DNA of 64,000 nucleotides from Taxillus chinensis (Eukaryota; Streptophyta; Magnoliopsida; Santalales; Loranthaceae), in contig CM042090.1 in NCBI GenBank assembly GCA_023512835.1, positions 57,523,865 to 57,587,864 of the forward strand. The letters run 5' to 3'. Of this stretch, positions 44,518 through 55,606 are shown one piece after another (position 1 is the first letter of the stretch; every line of letters begins with the position of its first letter). The notes beneath the pieces were generated by a model, which made no database searches, was not told the origin of the DNA, and saw nothing but the letters and a program-made list of their open reading frames with translations. Both the position numbers and the translations under genes were made by a program.

Positions 44518-45527
44518 TCATGAAGGCTCAAAAGAGGAATCAGCTATCTCCCTCTGTGTTGGGTCATAATAAGGTTTCAGCCTATTGCCATTAACCCAAA
44601 ATTTCTTGCCATCTTCAGCTTGGAGCTCAAAGCTCCCATATGGCTTCTTATCAGTTAGTACAAATGGTCCCATCCATTTTGATCTTAGCTTCCCTGGAAA
44701 CAACCATAGCCTAGTGTTGAATAACAAAACCTGTTGTCCCAGGGCTAAAGATTATGTATTAAGTTGCCTATCATGCCATTTTTTAGTTCTTTCCTTATAA
44801 ATTTTAGCACTCTCATAGGCATCCATTCTAAACTCATCTAACTCAATTAATTGAGTCATCCTCAGTTCCTTGGTTTCTTGTGGATCAAAGTTTAATTTTC
44901 GCAAGGCCCATTGAGCCTTATGTTCTAATTCCACAGGTAAATGACAAGACTTCCCATATAGGATTCTGTAAGGGGACATTCCAATGGGAGTCTTGTAGGT
45001 TGTCCTATAAGCCCATAAAGCTTCATCAAGCCTTTGAGACCAATCCTTGCGATTTCCTCCAACAGTTTTCTCAAGGATAGCTTTGATTTCCCTGTTGGAC
45101 ACCTCAGCTTGTCCATTAGCTTGTGGGTGATAAGCTAAGGGCTTCCTATGATTGACTCCATAAAACGGCTAAAAATGTTTCTGGTAAGGAATTTAGTCAC
45201 CACTCTAGCATCATTCACTCTCGTTGGTATTGCCTCAACCCACTTGGACACATAATCTACAGCCAACAGAATGTATGAATACCCATCAGAAATAGGAAAT
45301 GGCCCCATAAAGTCTATGCCCCAAACATCAAAGATTTTAACTGGAAGGATTCCAGTTAAAGTCATCTCATTCTTCCTAGACAGACCACCTACCCTTTGAC
45401 ATCTGTCACAGGTTTTAATGAAGACATAGGTGTCTTTAACCATGTTGGGCCAGTAAAACCCATATTGCATTATTTTACCACTGTTCTGTGCACTCCAAAG
45501 TGGCCCCCATAATGTGATGAATGACAA
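44518..45527 (-). pseudogene. int: Athila integrase
   Basis: Zinc-binding HHCC: HSSHYGGHFGVHRTV (in the upstream frame, about 45500) and CDRCQRVG. The first catalytic Asp is in GIDFMGPFP and the Glu block is [12 protein letters not shown] (about 45110). Between IFSRF and YGVNHRK (about 45178-45162) the region that should hold the second Asp is missing, apparently by deletion with a frameshift. The C-terminus KWMGPFVLTDK...GNRLKPYYD ends at 44518. This integrase cannot be active. Confidence 0.88.
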
Positions 45528-47079
45528 TGGTATATTATGTCATCTATTTCCTCCTCAAGGACACACCTTCTAATTATTTGGTCTGGACACCTCCTATAGA
45601 GAATAAGGTCTTCCCAAATGTATTTCTTAGCGTCCACTACCAACCTCTTTCGCTGATGGTAGTCCAATTGCTTGGGTATAAACCCAGTGGCTAAATAGTT
45701 TGCTATATCAGCAAACCAAAGAAGCTGGTGCACCTCAAACAACTTCTCATCAGGAAAGTCATCTACAATGGGTAGAGACTTAAGTGCATTCTCCACACGG
45801 GAGAGGTGATCAGCCACAGAATTTAGGGCTCCCTTTGTGTCTCTAATTTCAAGATCAAATTCCTATAAAAGGAGTACCCACCTAATCAAGCGTGGCTTAG
45901 CTTCCTTTTTAGCAAATAAATATTTCAAAGCTGCATGATCAGTATAAACAATTACTTTAGACCCAAAAAGGTAGGGTCTAAACTTGTTGCAGCCATAAAC
46001 CACAGCTAGCAACTCTTTTTCAGTGGTGGTGCAGTTCTGTTGAGCATCATCTAAGGTCTTACTAGCATAGTAAATGACCTTAAACACCTTATCACATCTT
46101 TGCCCTAAGACTACCCCCATTGCATAATCACTTGCCTCACACATTAGCTCAAAAGGCTGAGCCCAGTTTGGTGTGACTATAACTGGTGCAGTGACTAACT
46201 TACCCTTGAGGATGTTGAAAGCTTCTAAGCAATCTGCATTGAACTCAAAGCTTGTGTCCTTCTCTAACAGCCTACTCATGGGTTTTGCAATTTTAGAGAA
46301 GTCCTTAATGAATCTCCTATAAAAGCCAGCATAGCCAAGGAAACTTCTCACCCCTTTTTCATTTGTTGGAGGTGGCAAAGTCTCAATAGTGGAGACTTTT
46401 GCCTTGTCCACCTCCAAACCTTGTGAAGACACCTTGTGCCCTAGAACTATCCCCTCAGTTACCATAAAATGGCATTTTTCCCAATTTAGGACTAGTTCCT
46501 TCTCCTCACATCTCTCCAGGACAGTATCTAGGTTTTTTAAGCAGTGTTGGTAAGAGGAACCAAACACAGAAAAATCATCCATAAATACTTCCATTATCTC
46601 TTCCACTAGGCCCTGAAAAATTGCCATCATACACCTTTGAAAGGTCGCAGGTGCATTACATAACCCAAATAGCATTCTCCTAAATGCAAAGGTGCCAAAA
46701 GGGCAAGTGAACGTTGTTTTCTCTTGGTCCACGGGTTTAATCATGATCTGATTGTACCCGAAATACCCATCTAAGAAACAGTAATGACTATACCCAGCCA
46801 ACCTATCAAGCATCTGATCAATAAAAGGAAGGGGAAAATGGTCATTCCTAGTGGCCTTATTTAGCTTCCTATAGTCCACACAAACTCTCCACCCGTTACA
46901 GTTCGAGATGGAATCAATTCATTCTTTTCATTCCTAATCACCGTCATACCCCCTTTCTTAGGCACAACATGTAAAGGACTCACCCACTCACTATCAGATA
47001 TAGCATAAATTATCCCAATATTTTTCCATTTTAGAACTTCTTTCCTAACAACTTCTTTCATTACTGGGTTCAATCTTCG
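45470..47079 (-). pseudogene. pol: Athila reverse transcriptase and RNase H
   Basis: Starts after a TAA following HPTVER, with NPVMKEVVRKEVLKW, SPLHVVPKKGG, a frameshift near 46885, then [18 protein letters not shown]; catalytic FMDD at 46574-46585. RNase [21 protein letters not shown] and [10 protein letters not shown]; a TAG (45863-45865) replaces the usual Gln before EFDLEI. GALNSVADHLSRVEN closes the domain. Frame is otherwise open for 338 codons (46879-45863). Confidence 0.93.
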
Positions 47080-49845
47080 TTATCTTTCAACAGTGGGGTG
47101 AAAATCATCATTCATTAAAATTTTATGCATGCACAGCCTTGGACTAATGCCCCTAATATCTTCAATATTCCACCCGAGGGCCTTTTTATATTTTCTTAAA
47201 ATTTCTAGCAATTGTTCACATTCTAAAGCATTTAAATTTGAAGCAACAATTACTGGAAATCTATTTGTGGAATCTAGAAATTCATACCTCAAGTGTCCAG
47301 GCAACTCCTTCAGTTCTGGCGCTGGAGTTGTTTGCTCGTCATGCACCTCCTTAGCTTGCTCCAATGGACTTGATTTTAATTCCTCCTTGTCAGTGAGCAA
47401 GTCCTCTGCCTCTTGCTGCTGGATCGCTGATGTGTGAAGCACTTCATCTTCTTGTTCAATCTGCTCGCTCAAGTAATCTTCAACTAATTCCTCGAAATCT
47501 TCGATCCAGAGACAACTTTCCTCTGCTTGCCCTTGCAAAGACCGTTCCATGTGGAAAACTAAGGTATCATCGTTTATCCTCAAGGTTAATTTACCCTGAG
47601 CAACATCAATCAAAGCACACCCTGTCCTCAGGAAGGGTCTTCCTAGGAGTAACTGAACTCCCATGGCTTCTTCCATCTCTAATACCACAAAGTCAGCTGG
47701 AAAAATAAATGATCCCACTTTTACTAACACATCTTCTATGATTCCCTCAGGCCTTCTAGTGGACCGGTCAGCGAACTGAAGTGAAATAGAAGTGGGCTTC
47801 ATTCCTGTTAACCCAAGCTGCTTGTAGAGGGCGAAGGAGATTAAATTAATGCTAGCCCCTAAATCATATAGGGCCTGTTGTTGTGGTGCATCTCCTATTA
47901 CACACGGAAGAGTGAAACTACCTGGATCTTTATGCTTTGTGGGCAACTTCCTCTGAACCACATTGCTCACCTCATTAGTGACAGCAACAATCTCGTGGTC
48001 TCCATACTTCCTCTTCTTCATCATGAAGTCCTTCAAAACATTCTTGCATCTGGGCATCTGTTCCAGAGCTTCAATAAATGGAATATTGATTTCTAGCTTC
48101 TTGAATATCTGTAGAAAGCGTTCATTCTCTTCTTCCATCTTTTGATTCTTCATCCGCTGAGGAAATGGCATTGTAGGCCTAAGCTCTCTTGGCCTTTGTT
48201 CTTTAACTGGTTGAGTCTTAGTTGGTTGTTGCTCCTGATTATCTCCCATCTGGTGTTCTTCCTCAACAGCTCTTTCCTGATTGTCAGCTGCGAAAAGCTG
48301 AATTGGTGCATCTGGTATGGCCTTTGTCTTGGGCTCTCCAGCTTCCTTAAGTTCCTTACCACTTCTCAAAGTAATAGCCTTGCAGCTCTCCTTGGGATTA
48401 ACCTCTGTATCACTGGGAAAAGCTTTGGAGGAGACTCCTTGGTTGGCATTCTGTGCCACACTCACTAATAACTTCTCCAAGTACTTTATGGTAGACTCCA
48501 TACTGCTTAGTCTCTCATCCACATTACCACCTTCCCTCTTTGCTACCTCATTCTCAGTCTGATAATTTCTTCTTTGTTGCTGAAGGTGAGGCTGCTCAAA
48601 ACCTGGAGGTGGTTGTAAATAATTATCTGTAGCATATGGATTCTGCTTCATTCCTGGAGGTATATATTTATATTGATTTGAAGCTTTACCTCCTCGATTC
48701 TGATTCTGAGTAAAGGCATTCTTCTGATAGCCTTGGTTTTGTTGGTGCGGGTAGCCTTGACCTTAGTAAAAAGGTTGCTTCTGATACATCCCCTTTTTGC
48801 CAAGAAAATGTGCGTGTTCTACTCCACTCTATCCTGGATCAACCCCTGGTATAGCTTGCTGAGGTCCTTCAACCTTCAGAGATAATACTTCAATATTTTT
48901 AGCTAGAGCCCGAATCTGCTCTTGCATATCATTGGAAGAATTATCAACTGAAGCTATCTTCTCCTTTGGCCTGGAGGTTCGAATATTTGACCACTGCCAA
49001 TCGGCTAATGATAGTCTCTCTAAGAAGTCTGCAGCTACGTCAGGTTCCAAATTCATCAAACATCCTCCTGCAGCTGCATTCACTTTGTCTTGTGAGTGAG
49101 ACTGAAGACCAGTGTAGAAGGATTCAATTTGAATCCATTGGGGTCTTCCATGATCAGGACATCTTTGGATCAAATCTTTAAATCTCTCCCAAGCCTCATG
49201 GAGAGTCTCCATCTCGTCTTGCCTAAATCTGCTGATTTCCCCTCGAAGTTGGATTACCTTGGCAAGAGGAAAATACTTGGACATGAACTTGGTCTGCATC
49301 TCCTCCCAAGTGTTTATGGAACCAGCAAGTAGGTTGTTGAACTATCCAAGAGCTCTATCCTTTAAAGAGAAGGGAAAAAGCCTTAACTTTATCGCTTCCT
49401 CCGATATATTGTTGAGCTTTATTGTGTCGCACATCTGAAAGAACCTCATCAAGTGCTGATGCGGATCATCCATGGCTGTTCCACCAAATGCATTGTTACT
49501 CACCATGTTGATCAGTGCCGGTTTCAGCTCGAAACTATTTGCTTGGACTCTTGCTTGCCTAATTCCTGAATAGTGATCTGACATAGTTGGCCTTGCAAAA
49601 TCCAAGAAAGTCCTGGGCCTAAATCTGTTACCATCTTCCTCTGGGTATTGGCCATTAAAATTGGCCCCACCTTGTACACTGCCATCAGGTCTTGTATCCT
49701 CCATAATTTCAAGAACTGTATCTTCTAAACCTTGCAATGCTTCTTCAGCTTCCCTTGCCGCTTCTCTAGCTGCTCTACGACGATCTCTAATTATCCGTTC
49801 AGGTTCTGGATTAAATGGCACAAGTTCCCTTCGTCGCATACACAA
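47080..49845 (-). pseudogene. gag-pro: Athila gag and protease
   Basis: One frame from MCMRRRELVPFNPEPE (49845) to 47080, about 920 codons, with stops at 49342-49344 (LG*FNN, usually Trp), 48829-48831 and near 48763. The gag capsid part shows PHQHLMRFFQMCDTI and FRQDEMETLHEAWERFKDL. No zinc knuckle is obvious. The coiled-coil-like ERLSSMESTIKYLEKLLVSV (about 48515) is the segment kept in the non-autonomous element. The protease motif ALYDLGASINL has its Asp at 47863-47865, and LLGRPFLRTG follows. Loss is by base substitution rather than indels. Confidence 0.92.
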
Positions 49846-50035
49846 CTAGCAATACCTCAAACACTTGGTGATTGTTCCTGTAAAACAACACGAACGCACC
49901 TAGCAGCTCCGAGCAATGCAGAATAAACAAATAAAGAACACAAAGTAAGAAAAAGTAAAAGACAAAATAAAACACCAAGATCAGAATTCAAACAATTTCA
50001 CTCAATGTCGATTTTCAAAACTAGTTAACCGTTAA

Positions 50036-50055
50036 ATCCCCGGCAACGGCGCCAA
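50036..50055 (-). promoter_or_regulatory. Athila primer-binding site
   Basis: TTGGCGCCGTTGCCGGGGAT on the minus strand, two bases inside the 5' LTR end. The form is typical of Athila elements. Confidence 0.92.
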
Positions 50056-50057
50056 TT

Positions 50058-51581
50058 TGACAGACAAATTTTTAGCCTCTCTAAAAGAGCTAGCTAATGT
50101 CATTAAATCTCTCTTCAAGATAATAAATTCCCTAGGTTTGCACTAAAAGAATAGCAGCAAGCAAGGGGTCGAACCCACAGGGATTAGCCTAGTTTTCTAG
50201 TTTTTTAAATCAAACCACTCAATTACTCTTGCCCTATAAAATGTCTTGGCAAAAATGAATTCTTTTTATAACTAAAGATCTAATTTTTATTTGGTTTTCT
50301 GAATAAACAAAGAAAGCAAACTGATTTTAGGATTAAGATTCAAGGATTAAAGGTATCTAGGGTCACAACTTCACCTCCCTATGTTTTTTCTTCTGATTTT
50401 AAGGTTCTTGAGATTATTTAATTGATAACATGCTATAACTAAGCCGAGGTACTGCAATTGGTCATTGCCAGCCCTTCTAAGTGCTGTCTGCCTGAATGGT
50501 CATCATGAGATCAACATGCAAAACCTAATTATCATACCCATGACAGGATAATGGTCACCACCAATCACAAATAAGTTATGAATAAAAGATCAGCCTCAGA
50601 CTAAGGCTAAGAAAACCCAGGTGTACAGCCCAGATATTAAAAGATGAAGAACAGATTCAAAAAACATGCAATCTCAATTAAACAAACCCAATATTCAAAT
50701 AATCAATTTGACAACATAGGGGGCTACATTGCTCCCCTAGATAAAGGAAACTACTCACACATGTTCTTGGATAAACAATAAGAAATAAAGAACATCATCC
50801 TCAAGTAGGTGCAGCAAAACTCTAAACTTTAGGTCTTCTTCAGCCGTCAGACCTGCTAGGGCCGACAGCTTCCAGGATCAAAACCCTAGCCTCCAAAACC
50901 GTCAGCCTCTCTCTCTCTCTCTCTCTCTCTCTCTAAAACCGTGCCCCCCTCTCTACATGCTCCAAAAGGGCTGCTACCTCCTCTATTTATAGAGAAAACT
51001 GCTGTGCAATGAGTGCCCTAGCCGTTAGCAGTTGTCACTTATCAAAACAACGTAGTTTTGATAAGTAGTTTCCATTTTTCTTCCAACTTGAGTACAACTC
51101 GAACTAAGCATAATTTGCACTAGGTGCTTTAGAGAAAAGTGTTTAAAATAATAAAACAAATCAATCGATGCAAAAATCCGGCTGCACGGCATATTGCACG
51201 TCATATGGCCATATGACGTGCATCTCCAAATGGTCTAAAATTTTGCTCCAAGCTTCCTTGGAATGTCTCGAAGGCAGGGCTGCAATAAATTCATTGCACG
51301 TCATAATGGTCCATATGGCGTGCACTCTTGTTTTGCCTCCTCAAGCTGCCCTATTTTGCCAAAAGTTCCTTCTTTGGTAAATGAAGTGATTTGGCTGATG
51401 TCCATGAAATGAAATTGCCTAAAAACCTGCCAAAACAGCTCAAAAACACATATATATAGGCCAAGCAGTCTTCCTAGGGTGTTAGAGCAAATATCTAAGA
51501 AATATGGATGAATTTAGCTCTAATCATGCTCTTTAATACCCTAAATCTGCACTAGAATAACGACATAAATGCACGTTATCA
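50058..51581 (-). mobile_element. Athila 5' LTR (1,524 bp)
   Basis: Minus-strand TGATAACG...TGTCTGTCA. The palindrome at 51041-51062 has AACGTAG (the 3' LTR has GACGTAG). TATAAATA is at 50984-50991 and the CT microsatellite at 50905-50935 is longer than in the 3' LTR. The perfect 26-bp palindrome is at 51196-51221. Right flank tgggc. Confidence 0.93.
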
Positions 51582-52696
51582 TGGGCTTGGTGAAAACCTG
51601 AAAGGGCATCAAGGGTAAAATACAATGCTCTAATAAAAGACAAAAAAGAAACAAGGGCGGACTTGGTGAAAAGCCGAAAGGGCATCAAGGGTAAAATACA
51701 AGGCCAATAATAAATCCTGAAGGATAAAATCAATCAGAAGTTGAAAGGATTAGAACCTCAAAAAAATAAGGTTCTTTGCAAATAATGAAAGCAACATCAT
51801 CCAGCAGCAGCAACTGCAAACAGTGGAAGACTTGGTCAAACCTAAGGCACACTCAAATCAAATTTGTACATTATGCTTTTAAGACTTGTAATTCTGTTTA
51901 TTGGATGATAACAAGTGGCATTTTATATGATATAAGTATGTTTTGTGGAATTAAACCGACAAAAAACCTATTTTCATCTCCCTAATCATGTTTCATCATC
52001 TTCATTTCACATTTAATTAGAATACTTTAAATCCCCAGTAGGCTCCTTTGGCATTACCTTATGAGTTGGGACAAGCTCGAAAACCTCAAACCAGTCAAGC
52101 TCCTCAACTCAGAGTACCAATATCTACATGGAGTACCAACATATCCAGTCTATGCCCAAGTCAAGCTCCTCAACACAGCGAGGCTAAGTCAACCAAGCCC
52201 CCCATCCACAAAAAGGGAGTTCCCCAGCAAAGATGGAAAGGTCTCCCCAGCTAGAAGGGAAACAAGTTCCCCAATAAGTTAGATGTCGGACAACCTCTCC
52301 AGCAGCATTGAGATGAATCCCCAGCCCTGGCAGAACCCTTAGCATTAAAACATTTCACTATGCATCTCCGTATACATTACATTGCATTCCCTGCACCGTT
52401 TGCATACATTCAGCATATTCTGCAATTTCAGGAATGTCACCGCCTCTGAAGATCTCAAGAACTCATACTCAGCAAGCTCTCCATTAAGCTCTCTAAAAGC
52501 TTCCCTTGTTCAATCTTTCTTTGCCATTTCCCCAAAACACCCTTTCGTCACTCGAACAAACTTCCCATCTTCTTTGGGTCACCTCGTAGAGTGATCTCCT
52601 TGAGTGAACTCGTAGAGGGAGCCCAGATCTCAAGCATACCAATCCCCCAAAACATCTCCCTCAAATACCAATCGATGTTTCCAACAAATCTCTCCA

Positions 52697-52890
52697 GTTC
52701 AAGTCTATTACGTTGTTGCAGGCTTTAATTTGTCAGTTCAAGCCTATTATGTTGCTATAGTTTCTCAATTTTTAGTTCAAGCCTATTACATTGCTGTAGG
52801 CTCTCAATTTTCAATCTAAGCCTATTACGTTGCTGTAGGCTTTCAATTTTTCAGTCCAAGCTTATTATGTTGCTGTAGGCTTTCAATTTC
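52697..52890. repeat. About 40-bp tandem repeat, Ogre 3' UTR
   Basis: Five degenerate units of TTCAAGCCTATTACGTTGCT plus GTAGGCTTTCAATTTTCAG. Confidence 0.88.
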
Positions 52891-52949
52891 CAGTATCTTT
52901 GCATCGTAGGCGACAATATTCTTGCCTCGGCGAACCTTTTCAAATTCTG

Positions 52950-53285
52950 TTAGGCCTTGGATGCCTTTTCCCTTTTTGTTGGGCCTTGGATGCCTTTTCC
53001 TTTTCTGTTAGGCCTTGGATGCCTTTTCCCTTTCTGTTGGGCCTTGGATGCCTTTTCCCTTTCTGTTGGGCCTTGGATGCCTTTTCCTTTTCTGTTAGGC
53101 CTTGGATGCCTATTTCAATTCCTCTGAGGCCTTGGATGCCTTTTCCCTTTTCTATTAAGCCTTGGATGCCTTTTCAATTCTTATTAGGCCTAGGAGGCCT
53201 TTTCAATTCCTGATAGGCCTTGGATGCCTTTTCAATTCTTATTAGGCCTTGGATGCCTTTTCTAACTCTGTTAGGCCTTAAATGC
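52950..53285. repeat. 29-bp tandem repeat, Ogre 3' UTR
   Basis: About eleven units with GGCCTTGGATGCCTTTTC, starting at 52953 with a 29-bp period over the first six units (52982, 53011, 53040, 53069, 53098), then more variable. Confidence 0.92.
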
Positions 53286-53458
53286 CTCGTCAAAATTATC
53301 CAAAATTCACCGGCCTAAGAAACCCCTTGTCATGCTTGGAGACAGACACGACATCCCACTCTCCTTCTGCTTTAGCATTTGGTAAGTCAGGTAAGCACTC
53401 CAACCCGTCCAAAATGACTCCCTTTTATCTTTGTACAATGTTTGTATACAAACAATGC

Positions 53459-53473
53459 ACAGAGAGGGGCAGC
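53459..53473 (+). promoter_or_regulatory. Ogre polypurine tract
   Basis: ACAGAGAGGGGCAGC directly before TGTTGG of the 3' LTR; short and interrupted by C, but in the expected place. Confidence 0.6.
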
Positions 53474-55606
53474 TGTTGGACCTCATTTTGTCCGGGTTGG
53501 ACATATATATTTATTATTCCATATCTGTCATTGACTTTGTATAGAAAATAAAGAGGCGTAACCATGAAGATAAAGGGTGGGAAAGAGATAGTCACAGGTG
53601 ATGGAAAATCAAATTTGAGAATCAACACCTCCGACCACGCTCAATTCTGAGGTCAAATGACGAAGTTATGGTCAAAACAGTGTTCAGACCGCTAATAGCG
53701 GCCAAATGATAATTAACTTGTAAAACCGCACTCCAAATCAGGTCACGAACCTCACCATCATGATCCTCTCGTCATTGTGAGAATTTTGATATATATATTG
53801 GCTATTTAAAAAAGAAAACGTACAAACAGTACCCACGTACTGTTCACAGCCCAAAAAAATATTAATTGAAAACAAATACTAAAAAACTTTTTCAAAAAAA
53901 AAACACACGTGAACAGTACCCGCGTACTGTTCACAGCCCCAAAAATCTTAATTAAAACTAATACTAAAAAACTTTTAAAAAAACACGTGGGAACAGTACT
54001 CGCGTACTGTTCACAGCCCAAAAAAACTTAATTAAAAACTAATACTAATTTAAAAAAAAAAACCCCACGTGTGAACAGTATCGCGTACTGTTTACAGGCC
54101 CAAAAATATATAAATTAAAAACAAAAAAACTTTTAAAAAATAATAATTAATTAATTAATTAATTAATAATAATAAATTCTGACATGTTTGTTTTTTTTGT
54201 TTTTTTGTATTTTGTTTTTTTGTTATTTATTTTTTAAGAAAAAATCAAAATTAGAATAAAAAAATAATTCAAATCTGGGTACTGTTCATAAACAGTACAC
54301 AGGTAGTGTTCATGAACAGTACGGCCGATAGTTTTTTTTTTCTTCCTCCTCTTCTCTTCTTCTTCTTTAACTATAAATACCCCTCATTTTTCATCCCAAA
54401 AAAACAAATTTCCCCCCCCCCCCCCCAAAAAGCCACTTTCCCTCTTCCTTTCTCTTCATTTTCCTTCCCAAAACCCAAATAAAAAAACCTCATATTTCAT
54501 CCCAAAAAGTCCCACGAATTTTTCCAAAAAAAGCCTACTCTCTCTTCCTTCCTCTCCACTCTCCTTTCCCAAAACACAAATCAAAAAACATCATTTTTCA
54601 TCCCAAAAAATCCTACAAAAATTCTCAAAAAAAATCATCCTCTCTCTCATTTTTCAATCTTCAAATAAAAAAACCCAAAAATCATTACATATCTCCCTTC
54701 CTTTACAGCAATAAATTAAACCCAATTATCTCCAATCCCTCCCAAGTTCCGATCCGTCTCCGGCGTCGATTTCAAGTTCTGGCCAAGCTCCGGCACGTTG
54801 CACAAGGCGAGTTCACAGTTTTCCACCAGATTTGGAGTTTCTTTCGACACTACCGATGCCCACAGGATAGCTCGGACGTGGTGCCGCTGTCAAGATCGAT
54901 AAAGTCGGTTCCGCTACCCTTTTATTATTGCTTATTTTGTGCTATATTGCTAAATTTCATTTTTTTGTTATTTGTGTTTCCTCTTTTCTTTTTTGTTTAG
55001 GCGTTGTAATATTATTTTTATCTCTTTGTATTTTTTTTCTTTTTTTTTTCTCTTCTTGTTGTATTTTTTACTTTTGTTTGTTTATTTTGTTGTATGTAGT
55101 TGTAATATGTACAAAGAAAAACAAAAAAGAGCAACAAACAAAAAGAGAAAAAAAAAAGAGAAGAGATTGTATTTAGTATTCTGGTACACACACCACACAA
55201 TTGTTTAATTTTTGGGTTTAGTTATTTTTATTTCTTTGCTATGTTGCATGTTTTTATTGTTGTGGTAAAAAATGTAAAAGTCGTTTTTTTTAAACTCAAA
55301 TTAATACAAAAATATATGGTTTTATTAGGCATATGTTCTAAAAAAAGTGTAAAAAAATCGTTTTTTTTAATATAGTGATATAAATATATTTTTCTTGTTT
55401 TATTAGGTATGTTTTCCAATAACAAAAGCAAAAGATGTAAAAACGTTTTTTAAATTCACATAAAGAGAATATAGTGATATAAATATTTTTTTGTGTTATT
55501 ATGTTAGTTTTCCAATATAATAGAAACGCAAAAGATATAAAAACGTTTTTTTAATTCACATAAATAGAATAAAGTGATATAAATGTTTTTTTTTTGTATT
55601 ATTATG

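Larger units (their letters stand above)
17011..51581 (-). mobile_element. Athila-type Ty3/Gypsy retrotransposon, minus strand, with three nested insertions
   Basis: Read on the minus strand: 5' LTR (51581-50058), PBS TTGGCGCCGTTGCCGGGGAT, gag-protease, RT, RNase H, integrase, a long third ORF, 3' UTR and 3' LTR (18521-17011). LTRs are TGATAACGTGC...TGTCTGTCA. Removing copia B, the non-autonomous element and solo LTR X2 leaves about 13.3 kb, normal for Athila. The flanks cgagc (17006-17010) and tgggc (51582-51586) match only 3 of 5, so the TSD is eroded or the ends were rearranged. Confidence 0.9.
51582..53473 (+). other. Ogre 3' UTR after the Athila insertion
   Basis: Non-coding. It starts with repeated GGTGAAAA(C/G)C(T/C)GAAAGGGCATCAAGGG (51588, 51665), a phrase typical of Ogre/Tat 3' regions. 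It carries two tandem arrays (52697-52890 and 52950-53285) and ends with a purine-rich GAGAGGGGC before the 3' LTR. ORFs here, including 52899-53213, are translations of repeats. Confidence 0.8.

Noticed and set aside
17006..51586. A perfect Athila TSD
   Set aside because: The flanks cgagc and tgggc match at three of five positions only.
52899..53213. 104-aa ORF with Trp/Phe/Pro repeats
   Set aside because: Translation of the 29-bp tandem repeat.
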